From a virus: 54,567 bases of DNA. Shown one piece after another: positions 8,673 through 15,452 of this stretch. Position 1 is the first letter of the stretch; each line of letters starts with the position of its first letter. Both the position numbers and the translations under genes were made by a program. The stretch is from positions 1-54,567 of IMG/VR virus record IMGVR_UViG_3300043446_001520. One strand, given 5' to 3'. The notes under the pieces were generated by a model, which did no database searches, was not told where the DNA came from, and saw nothing but the letters and a program-made list of their open reading frames with translations.

Positions 8673-8806
8673 CTTCCAAACGCACTCGTATCTTTATTGA
8701 TCATCCATCGTCTTCCACATAGGATGCAAAACAGTTCCATATGAAGTTTTTGAGAAAATACTCTATCGATAAAAACCCTACCGTTGCATCTTTGACACTT
8801 CATCAT
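8618..8806 (-). CDS. Small zinc-ribbon protein
   Basis: This 62-residue protein has two CxxC knuckles, C4-x2-C7 and a second pair in LFCILCGRRW (about 27-30), spaced about 20 residues apart, a typical zinc ribbon. The rest is short and basic. The start overlaps the metallophosphoesterase stop (ATGATGA), so either of two adjacent Met codons (8806, 8803) may be used. Phage zinc ribbons of this size often bind nucleic acid or host proteins. The target is unknown. Confidence 0.7.
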   Translation of the reverse strand: MMKCQRCNGRVFIDRVFSQKLHMELFCILCGRRWMINKDTSAFGRWLEQKDNEHTKSYSISS

Positions 8807-9603
8807 AATTTAAATACCTTTCCATCTACCACACATGAGTAGTCTGGAGCTACGTGAATCATCTGAATATGTGGGTAATCATTTACAATGTGTGCAATTG
8901 CAAAACCTTTTTGCCAATCGTGATGTTGAGTATATTTCATTCCTGGACCCTTTTCATCACACATATGTCCAATTTCATAACCACGAAGAGTTTCACCTTC
9001 ACCATTATTTCTTAATTCATATGTAACCAAATGTGATGCAATTCTGTGTGAATGTCCACGGATTAATGAGACCTGTAGATCTTCCATGTCTTTTCTGACT
9101 GAACCTGTTGCAGCAATTGAAATACCATGATGAACATGTATATCTCCAAAACGGCGCTTAGGTAGTTCATTATAATGAATATATTCATAGCCCAATGAGT
9201 CTAATGACCACAACGTTTCTGGCGTAACCTGCGAAATATATTCTGGAAGCTTTTTATCTAGATAATCAAATATTCGAACATCATGGTTTCCCAACGCTGA
9301 AAATAATTGTGCATCTGGAAGCATTTCACGAGTCTTTGCATAAAAGTCTCTTGCTCCCTTTGCTTCATTTCGCATCATAGGAACAATTAAATCTGCGCTA
9401 TCTGTTTTATGCAAGTTTAAAAATTCTGCTGAACGACCCTCAGTATATTTGCTATAACATGCCTGATCGTCGGTATCTCCAAGATAATCTACTACGTCTG
9501 GCTTAAACCATTTCATAACCTTAAACCATAGCTCAATCATCTTGTCATCTTGATACGGGAACTGCTGATCTGACGATAGCATCCACTTTAAATCGTTTGT
9601 CAT
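8803..9603 (-). CDS. Calcineurin-like metallophosphoesterase
   Basis: The 266 residues carry the family's five blocks in order: SSDQQ (10-14), YLGDTDDQ (40-47), ALGNHD (103-108), IHVHHG (155-160) and IRGHSHR (181-187). The first block has Gln where the canonical DxH has His, a substitution also seen in other phage members; the remaining metal ligands are present. Substrates range from phosphoproteins to nucleotides and nucleic acids; placement at the head of the replication operon suggests a DNA or nucleotide role. It is the first gene after the 9618-9682 regulatory region and has an AAGGA Shine-Dalgarno. Confidence 0.88.
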   Translation of the reverse strand: MTNDLKWMLSSDQQFPYQDDKMIELWFKVMKWFKPDVVDYLGDTDDQACYSKYTEGRSAEFLNLHKTDSADLIVPMMRNEAKGARDFYAKTREMLPDAQLFSALGNHDVRIFDYLDKKLPEYISQVTPETLWSLDSLGYEYIHYNELPKRRFGDIHVHHGISIAATGSVRKDMEDLQVSLIRGHSHRIASHLVTYELRNNGEGETLRGYEIGHMCDEKGPGMKYTQHHDWQKGFAIAHIVNDYPHIQMIHVAPDYSCVVDGKVFKL

Positions 9604-9617
9604 TTAAATCCTTATGT

Positions 9618-9642
9618 AAAAAAAGTCACGGGGTCGTGACTT
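9618..9642 (-). terminator. Intrinsic terminator between tail and replication genes
   Basis: On the minus strand a perfect 8-bp stem, AAGTCACG with CGTGACTT (9635-9642 and 9623-9630), and a 4-base loop are followed by seven T (9624-9618). It lies in the 75-base gap before the metallophosphoesterase gene. It would stop late transcription from the tail genes, and also any transcript from the promoter just upstream of it. Confidence 0.85.
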
Positions 9643-9654
9643 GAGTTGAATAAA

Positions 9655-9682
9655 ATTTTAGCATATAAATGCTAGTTGTCAA
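9655..9682 (-). promoter_or_regulatory. Near-consensus sigma-70-type promoter before replication genes
   Basis: The minus strand has TTGACA (9682-9677), a 16-base spacer and TAAAAT (9660-9655), with TGC before the -10 making it also an extended -10. The -35 overlaps the stop codon of the last tail gene. The predicted start is near 9648, six bases before the terminator stem. This is the closest match to a consensus -35 in the window. Confidence 0.6.
9659..9674. promoter_or_regulatory. Palindrome inside promoter spacer, possible operator
   Basis: TAGCAT and ATGCTA form a perfect 6-bp inverted repeat around four bases. It fills most of the -35/-10 spacer and reaches into the -10 box. A repressor bound here would block the promoter. 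It could instead be a weak hairpin ending the tail-gene transcript. Confidence 0.4.
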
Positions 9683-10092
9683 TAGCAAATTGCCATGTAG
9701 CTTAAATAAATATTAACCTGTGGCTGATCTTTAGGAAGAAAGCATATAGCAGTAAATCCAGTTGCAGAAGATGTTCCTGTTTGAATATCTACCTGTGGAT
9801 GCCACTTATCTGTATCTGCTTTTCTTGTTGATACTATAATTGATTTAGGTGTTGCTGGCAAAGGTGTAGAAAATGTTACTGGGAATTTGTTTAAAACACC
9901 TGGAGTTAAAGTCCATGCAGTACCCATTGCGCTACCAATAATTGTTTGTGGGTTTGTTGGGGCAGGATTATTAATATTAATAGTATTGCCACCAGATCCA
10001 AATGTTGGTATCTTTGCAGCTAAATTATTTATAGATAATTCTAACTGAGCAAGCTTTGATGCATCAATTGGCTCACCATCATTAAATGCCAT
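9679..10092 (-). CDS. Tail-associated protein, lectin-like C-terminal domain
   Basis: This 137-residue protein opens with FNDGEPIDASKLAQLE, a start seen in many phage tail-tip proteins. It has a short helix and a Gly/Asn/Pro linker (GSGGNTINI), then a beta domain from about residue 65 to the end. Its strands (FPVTFSTPLPATPKSIIVST; TGFTAICFLP; NIYLSYMAICY) resemble the layout of H-type lectin domains, which bind sugars. A cell-surface glycan-binding role is an inference from this weak resemblance and from position at the end of the tail operon. AGGAG precedes the start. Confidence 0.65.
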   Translation of the reverse strand: MAFNDGEPIDASKLAQLELSINNLAAKIPTFGSGGNTININNPAPTNPQTIIGSAMGTAWTLTPGVLNKFPVTFSTPLPATPKSIIVSTRKADTDKWHPQVDIQTGTSSATGFTAICFLPKDQPQVNIYLSYMAICY

Positions 10093-10483
10093 TTAAGGGT
10101 TCTCCTATATCGTGTGCTTTTATTTCCGCTTCAGATACTTCAATTAAATTAGATCTATCTAGACCATATTTATCAAATATATCTGGTTCTACTATATGTC
10201 TCAATTTATTTTGAGATACTAGATACATTTTACCATCTGCGATGTTTTTGATCAAGGCTCCGTCTCTGAAGCCTAGTTTTCCTACTAGTTTAATTCCTGA
10301 TAAAGCCGCTTCAGTTGCATTTACTGTTGTAAATGACCATGACTTGGCGGCCCTATCGGAAATCAATTTATACCTTTTGCCATCTTTAATCCAATAAGTT
10401 CCCTTATCAGTTTTAACAGCCAGACCAGAAGGAAAATTAGTTGGTTGCGATATCGTCAAGTTTTTGTGAGTACGCTTCCAAAG
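10082..10483 (-). CDS. Protein with two cell-surface-type beta repeats; start uncertain
   Basis: The supported part is about 110 residues with two related units: GLAVKTDKGTYWIKDGKRYK...ISDRAAKSW and GALIKNIADGKMYLVSQNKLRHI...FDKYGL. Each has a G-x-L/A-V/I-K strand, a dG-x-x-Y-x-I/V strand and a K-x-R/K turn, followed by VSEAEIKAHDIGEPL. Similar repeats occur in secreted and cell-wall proteins of Gram-positive bacteria. The open frame continues to 10597 inside the neighbouring coiled-coil gene. I suggest the ATG at 10483 with a weak purine leader; a TTG near 10459 is possible. It overlaps the next gene by 11 bases. Confidence 0.6.
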   Translation of the reverse strand, partial: LWKRTHKNLTISQPTNFPSGLAVKTDKGTYWIKDGKRYKLISDRAAKSWSFTTVNATEAALSGIKLVGKLGFRDGALIKNIADGKMYLVSQNKLRHIVEPDIFDKYGLDRSNLIEVSEAEIKAHDIGEPLNGI

Positions 10484-10643
10484 CATTTTCTTTTTCAATT
10501 TCTTCTCTAGCTCTTGCTTCTTTTTCTTGAACAAGTTCAGTAATCTCTGCCCGTAATATTGCAATCTGAGTTTCATAATTAGATACAATCTCTCCAATGC
10601 GCTGTTGTAGGGCGGTAATTACTAGTTCCGCTTTTTCTGCCAT
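10437..10643 (-). CDS. Small coiled-coil tail-associated protein
   Basis: This 68-residue protein is almost entirely a heptad-type helix (LVITALQQRIGEIVSNYETQ, then ILRAEITELVQEKEA). Ile/Leu/Val at a/d-like positions alternates with Glu/Arg/Lys. AAGGA lies seven bases before the ATG. Genes like this are common after minor tail genes in actinophages; the role may be trimerisation or chaperoning of fibres, but it is unproven. It overlaps the next gene, which is read in the +1 frame. Confidence 0.65.
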   Translation of the reverse strand: MAEKAELVITALQQRIGEIVSNYETQIAILRAEITELVQEKEARAREEIEKENALEAYSQKLDDIATN

Positions 10644-10654
10644 TTTTTTCCTTA

Positions 10655-10879
10655 TTAATTAGTTGTTAAAGAACTTCTTTCTTCAACCAAAGCTGCTCTT
10701 TTAAGATTTGCATCTGTAAGTCTATCATTCAAAGACTCTAGGTGAGTAGCATCTGGGGAATCAATAGCTTGTGCCTCTACTATATCTAATTCAAGACCAT
10801 AAATAGAATAATCTATTGTTTTTAGGTGCTGATTTAGAATAATAAGTTTTTCTTCAATTGTTAATTCTATAGCCATCAT
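10655..10879 (-). CDS. Small helical tail-module protein, paralogue of next upstream gene
   Basis: This 74-residue helical protein (LTIEEKLIILNQHLKTIDYS; LNDRLTDANLKRAALVEE) shares its layout with the gene at 10910-11122: EEK near the start, a central linker, an R-x-x-AL-x-x-E near the end and a Leu-Thr-Thr/Thr-Asn terminus. AAAGGAGG precedes two adjacent Met codons. It has its own strong promoter (10894-10921). Function unknown; it lies in the late tail operon. Confidence 0.65.
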   Translation of the reverse strand: MMAIELTIEEKLIILNQHLKTIDYSIYGLELDIVEAQAIDSPDATHLESLNDRLTDANLKRAALVEERSSLTTN

Positions 10880-10893
10880 TTACCTCCTTTCTT

Positions 10894-10921
10894 ATTATAT
10901 CATTTAGCATCAATTAGTCAA
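10894..10921 (-). promoter_or_regulatory. Promoter TTGACT-N16-TATAAT with extended -10
   Basis: The minus strand has TTGACT (10921-10916), a 16-base spacer ending in TGA, and TATAAT (10899-10894). Five of six -35 bases and all -10 bases match consensus. It overlaps the stop of the 70-residue gene and drives the gene starting at 10879. Confidence 0.7.
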
Positions 10922-11122
10922 GGGGTTTCCTGACCATGTGCCTCCCAAAGACTCTAATTCTAGCAATAACGCTGATTTTCTAAAATTACAGTCTGGCAAA
11001 ACTTCCTCTAGGGAATATTTATCTTTTAAAAGATCCGCATTTTTAATATACGAATTAATCTCAGCCTGAACATTATTAAGCTTATTAATAATTAATTCTA
11101 TCTTTTCTTCATTATTAAGCAT
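10910..11122 (-). CDS. Small helical tail-module protein
   Basis: This 70-residue protein starts with NNEEKIELIINKLNNVQAEI, a likely coiled coil, then a turn (PDCNFRKSALLLELESLGG) and ends GNPLTN. It matches the gene at 10655-10879 in length, charge pattern and ends, suggesting an old duplication. AGGAG lies seven bases before the ATG. Function unknown. Confidence 0.65.
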   Translation of the reverse strand: MLNNEEKIELIINKLNNVQAEINSYIKNADLLKDKYSLEEVLPDCNFRKSALLLELESLGGTWSGNPLTN

Positions 11123-11130
11123 AACTTCTC

Positions 11131-14100
11131 CTATACATATGTAGTTGCTGATGGATACCAGGCTGAATAAGATGATACTTGACCAGCACCATTTGCAGCA
11201 TTAACTCTAGCCCTTGCATAATTTAATAATACTCCTCCAACTGTTGGATAAGTAATTTGATATGAAGTTACATTTCCTACGTTTCCATAATATGGTCCAG
11301 AAGCATTTGCTCCTGCTGCACTACTTGCTACATAATATTCAACTGTATAGCTAGATGCTCCAGTAGATGCTGTCCATGTCACAAGTCCACTTGTACTTAC
11401 GTTAGGATTTGTTGGTGCGGCTGGAGCAGTAGATCCTTGAGCTGCTGGACCAACTTGAACTGAAGAAGCTGTTGTGCTTCCCCCGCTACCAGTTGCAGTA
11501 CACCATCCCTTAAAGTAATTTGGAACATCTGCTGATGTAATTGTATATGTAATAGAAGCTGGTTGAGTTGTTCTTGTAGCACTTGCTCTTAATGGATCTG
11601 ATGTTAAAACTGGATTTGTTCCATTATGCAGTTCTACATAATAACTTGTAGCATTACTCCATCCGCTTGAAGAAACTGTTATAACGCTACCAACATTATA
11701 ATTTCCTGTATTTGTGCTAATACTTACAGTTCCACCTGATGGAGGAAGTGCTGGTGCATTACCGATTGGTCCAATTTCAGTACCACCAGTATATACTCCA
11801 CCATTAGAAGTTCCACCAGCATTTGTTGCTGTGGCAAAAGCTCTGTAATATTTTCTATTATTTGGATCATCATAATCAGATTGTGGAATAGTATATGTAC
11901 TACTTGTAACGTTGCCAGCATCTTTAACTAATGTTTCGCTAGTAACAACTCCCGCAGTACCACGATATAGCCTTAAACTGTATGATGTTGGACTATTGCT
12001 CCAAGTACCGACTCCAAATGTGAGCGTAGTTCCGACATTTGCAGTTGATGGAGATAGTGTTGGAAGTGTAATATTTACTGGAACAGAAACTGGTTTAGAT
12101 GCTGTTACAGCAACCCTTCCATCATCAGCCGAGTTAGTTGGAGCAGTTGTTATTTGAGTCATTCCAGCAGGAATTGTCATTCCAGTAATAGATGTAGAAG
12201 CGGACCAGTTAGAATAATTGATATTTCCATTTCTAATAGCTTCAATACTAGGAGTTGAAGCCGTACTATTTTGTATAAAATAAACATCAACTGTTGTACT
12301 TCCCCAATAAAATTTCATCAAATAGTCTAATGTTGTTGTGCTATCAGAATTAAAATGTCTACCTTGCCATCTTACATAAAAGTTGCTAGAATCTGCAAGA
12401 GTGTACAGAGCAAGGTGGAAATTATCATTAACAAATGGTCCTACTACTACTCCACCAGCAGTTGGCCATGATGTTCCTGGACTTACTGTTGGATCCGCTG
12501 TTACAGATACATACCCATTTGTTCCTACCCAAATTGTTTGAGATGTGCTAGTAAATGCCGAAGGCATAGTAACTCTTCTCATTTGTCCAGTTGCTTGTGG
12601 ATTTAAAGCAAATTGTGCATATAGTGTTAGTGTTGAATTTACTGTATAAGAATCTCCAGCTCCACCTATTCTAGTTCCGCCAGTTGAAGCAGTATACCAA
12701 CCACTAAAAGAATATCCAGATCTAGTAGCAGATGGCAAAGTAACTACTGTTGTTCTTTTAACTATTCCAGTAGTTGTTGTTCCAGTTGTTCCACCATTTG
12801 TTGTAGCATCATAAGTAACTGTACTTCCAATCCAGGTTAGTTGCGTAGTTGAGTACGGGCTATAAGTTCCATCAGTTGCAGTTCCAGACTGAGTTGTGTT
12901 TCCTAAGTTTTCAGTAGAAGATCTTACAGTCCAATAATATGTTGAATCATTGACAGGAGTAACACTTGCTTCGCTAATAGGACTTGATGTGCCAGCAGCG
13001 TCATAATATGCTGTAGTAGGTATAGTAGATACTGTATTCCAATATAACTGATAATATGGTCCAGATCCGCCAGTAAATGCAAGACTCCAGCTTCCTGAAC
13101 CATTGTATGTAATTGTACTTGGAGTTGGAGCAGTTAGATTACTTGTCCATTGTGCATAAAGAGTTAATGATGTATTTACTGAATAAGAAGATCCAGCAGA
13201 ACCTACAAAAGTTCCACCTGTTGCTGCTGTATACCATCCATTAAATGTAAATCCAGTTCTAGTATTTGGAGTTGGTAAAGTTGTACTATTACCATTTGTA
13301 ACTAATACGCTTGCCGTAGATCCAGTTCCACCATTATAGTTGTATGTAATTTTTCTACCTAGCCAAGTAGAGTATGTAGAAGACCAATTACTATATGTTC
13401 CAGCAGTAGCCGAACCAGACACAGTTGTGTTTCCAAGATTCTCGCTGGAAGATCTAACCCAAAAATAATATGTCGTGTCTTCTGTTGGTCCAAATGATCC
13501 GTCGTCAGATATAGGGCTGGCTGTTCCAGCAGCATCATATGAAACTCCATTATTAACAATATTACTTGGATTTGATGTTGTTGGATACCAATACATTTGA
13601 TAATATGGACCACTGCCGCCAGTAAAGGTTAATGAAAATATTTGTGCAGAACTATTCCAAGTTACAGTTCCTGGAGTAGGAGCTGTAAGTGCTGCATTAA
13701 CGGTAATAGTTCTTGATCTAGTACTTCTAGTTGTATCTCCTTGTGGATCCCATTGTAATATAGCTGTATATGTTCCAGCAGTTGTATAGGTTTTAGTAAT
13801 ACCAGAAAAACTTGGATTGCTTGTTCCAGTAGCAAAGGAGGTCCATGAGCTTGTAGTGCCATCTCCATAATCAATTTGATACCTTCTTGGATATGAGGCG
13901 TATCCTGAAGGGAATGATGCTGTTGTTCCAGAAAATGTAATTGCTTGGTTAACTGGAGTTGTTGTAGCACTCACATTAAGTGTCATTGCAGATGATGGGG
14001 CTATATCTACAAATGCACCGCCATCGATACCGCTACTATATACAGATGCTCCTGATCCTAAACTTACTATACCAACAAAATAATTAGCAGAAGCATTTGT

Positions 14101-15444
14101 TGCTGTAGAACTTGCACGAGAGCTTACTCTAAAATCAAATTCCCACCTAGCTTGTCCAGTATTGTATGTTGGACCACCTATTGCATATAAAGAATTTGCA
14201 TCTATAAATATTCTCCACGTAACAGTAGCAGTTGTTCCATTTAATACAACATTGTCTGGAGTTAAATCAGTTGGCCAAGAAGTCGAGGCTATTGTTGCTA
14301 AGGTATCCCAGCTATAATAATTTCCATTTTGCCAGTTATAAAATTTTGGCTCTAATAAATAATAGTCTGTTGCTTTTGCTCCGTTAACAACTGCTGTAAA
14401 ATTTAAAAACCCATCAGACATAATTCTTGGAGTTGATTGATTATCTACAACACCATTACCATTATCGTCTCTAACAGAAAGACTAACTATTGCAGCTTTA
14501 TCGCCAGTAGACTTATAAGAGCTTACAACAGATCCGTAATGGTCTGTATACGAATTTTGTAAAACAATTTCAGCAATAATATATTCTCCAGCTGCAAGCG
14601 GAGTAAAAGTTGTATATGTAGATACAGCACTATATGTGGTTCCACTTCCATTATAGCTAGGATAGTCATTATTTGGATCCGTTGTTGTTGCTGCTCTTGT
14701 ATCTGTATAAGCAGTTATTTGATCTAGATATTCAGTTTGTAATATTGTGCCGCCTGGAGCTTTTGAAGTATTTTTCCAAAATCTAACATACGATCTTGAC
14801 CAATCTGCAGATTGATACCATAAATCACTAATTGTAAAATCAAGGGAAAAACTTCCAGCGCCAAATGTATAGTCTTCTGTTAGTGTGCTAGAGTTTACAA
14901 CAGGAATTCTTCTAATTATTTTAATTGGAGGAAATGAATATAAAATAGATGTAGCCCATACGTTAGTAGCTGATATTTCATAGAATAGCCACCATGCATC
15001 TGCATAGAATCTTTTTTCTCCAATTTTAGTTTCTGTATTACTTGTTAAATTATAAATATCTGTCGATTCAAGTAAGTACCTCGTTGTTTGTCCAGTATCA
15101 TCTTGTGCAATCTTCATTCTTCTATAATCAATTGTTATTGGTGTAGCTCCAACTATGCTTGCACCATTTGAATCATGACCATATAAAACTGCATTAATAT
15201 ATTGAGGGCTTCCTACTGCCGTTCCATTATAGCCACCAGATCTAATATTAATTGGATCATTTTGATTTACAGCTGGAGCATCTCCTGGCCACATTTGAAC
15301 CCAACCATTAGTAGTTTTAGCAAATACTCGTGTGGCAGACTTCCATAATCCGTCTGAAGCCTTAACAAATACTTTTTTAACATTTGTTGACCATGATCCT
15401 CCAGAAGGAAGAAGCGCATCGGGTTTCTTAATATATATTGGCAT
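11131..15444 (-). CDS. Large modular tail/adhesin protein with PKD and InlB-type repeats
   Basis: This 1437-residue protein is built of beta modules. The N-terminus (PIYIKKPDALLPSGGSW ... GWVQMWPG, 1-55) looks like a tail-attachment segment. A PKD-like domain (about 485-585) has YGDGTTSSW and KTYTTAGTYTA. Two tandem copies of a ~180-residue module follow (about 586-948). Each has a Fn3-like part (FTGGSGPYYQ) and a Listeria-Bacteroides repeat of the internalin B type (GFTFNGWYTAATGG ... LTLYAQW; GYSFSGWYTASTGG ... LTLYAQF). The C-terminal third has further Ig/Fn3-like units (TLSPSTANVGTTLTFG). I infer a receptor-binding or side-fibre role at the tail tip. AGGA precedes the ATG. Confidence 0.85.
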   Translation of the reverse strand: MPIYIKKPDALLPSGGSWSTNVKKVFVKASDGLWKSATRVFAKTTNGWVQMWPGDAPAVNQNDPINIRSGGYNGTAVGSPQYINAVLYGHDSNGASIVGATPITIDYRRMKIAQDDTGQTTRYLLESTDIYNLTSNTETKIGEKRFYADAWWLFYEISATNVWATSILYSFPPIKIIRRIPVVNSSTLTEDYTFGAGSFSLDFTISDLWYQSADWSRSYVRFWKNTSKAPGGTILQTEYLDQITAYTDTRAATTTDPNNDYPSYNGSGTTYSAVSTYTTFTPLAAGEYIIAEIVLQNSYTDHYGSVVSSYKSTGDKAAIVSLSVRDDNGNGVVDNQSTPRIMSDGFLNFTAVVNGAKATDYYLLEPKFYNWQNGNYYSWDTLATIASTSWPTDLTPDNVVLNGTTATVTWRIFIDANSLYAIGGPTYNTGQARWEFDFRVSSRASSTATNASANYFVGIVSLGSGASVYSSGIDGGAFVDIAPSSAMTLNVSATTTPVNQAITFSGTTASFPSGYASYPRRYQIDYGDGTTSSWTSFATGTSNPSFSGITKTYTTAGTYTAILQWDPQGDTTRSTRSRTITVNAALTAPTPGTVTWNSSAQIFSLTFTGGSGPYYQMYWYPTTSNPSNIVNNGVSYDAAGTASPISDDGSFGPTEDTTYYFWVRSSSENLGNTTVSGSATAGTYSNWSSTYSTWLGRKITYNYNGGTGSTASVLVTNGNSTTLPTPNTRTGFTFNGWYTAATGGTFVGSAGSSYSVNTSLTLYAQWTSNLTAPTPSTITYNGSGSWSLAFTGGSGPYYQLYWNTVSTIPTTAYYDAAGTSSPISEASVTPVNDSTYYWTVRSSTENLGNTTQSGTATDGTYSPYSTTQLTWIGSTVTYDATTNGGTTGTTTTGIVKRTTVVTLPSATRSGYSFSGWYTASTGGTRIGGAGDSYTVNSTLTLYAQFALNPQATGQMRRVTMPSAFTSTSQTIWVGTNGYVSVTADPTVSPGTSWPTAGGVVVGPFVNDNFHLALYTLADSSNFYVRWQGRHFNSDSTTTLDYLMKFYWGSTTVDVYFIQNSTASTPSIEAIRNGNINYSNWSASTSITGMTIPAGMTQITTAPTNSADDGRVAVTASKPVSVPVNITLPTLSPSTANVGTTLTFGVGTWSNSPTSYSLRLYRGTAGVVTSETLVKDAGNVTSSTYTIPQSDYDDPNNRKYYRAFATATNAGGTSNGGVYTGGTEIGPIGNAPALPPSGGTVSISTNTGNYNVGSVITVSSSGWSNATSYYVELHNGTNPVLTSDPLRASATRTTQPASITYTITSADVPNYFKGWCTATGSGGSTTASSVQVGPAAQGSTAPAAPTNPNVSTSGLVTWTASTGASSYTVEYYVASSAAGANASGPYYGNVGNVTSYQITYPTVGGVLLNYARARVNAANGAGQVSSYSAWYPSATTYV
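12601..13689 (-). repeat. Tandem duplicated Fn3-like plus InlB-type module
   Basis: Copy 1 is 13138-13689 (184 residues) and copy 2 is 12601-13137 (179 residues). Both begin LTAPTP, share FTGGSGPYYQ, YDAAGT-x-SPIS, ENLGNTT and GWYTA-x-TGGT, and end LTLYAQ. They differ at many residues and by several indels, so this is an old duplication. Confidence 0.85.
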
Positions 15445-15452
15445 AGATTATC

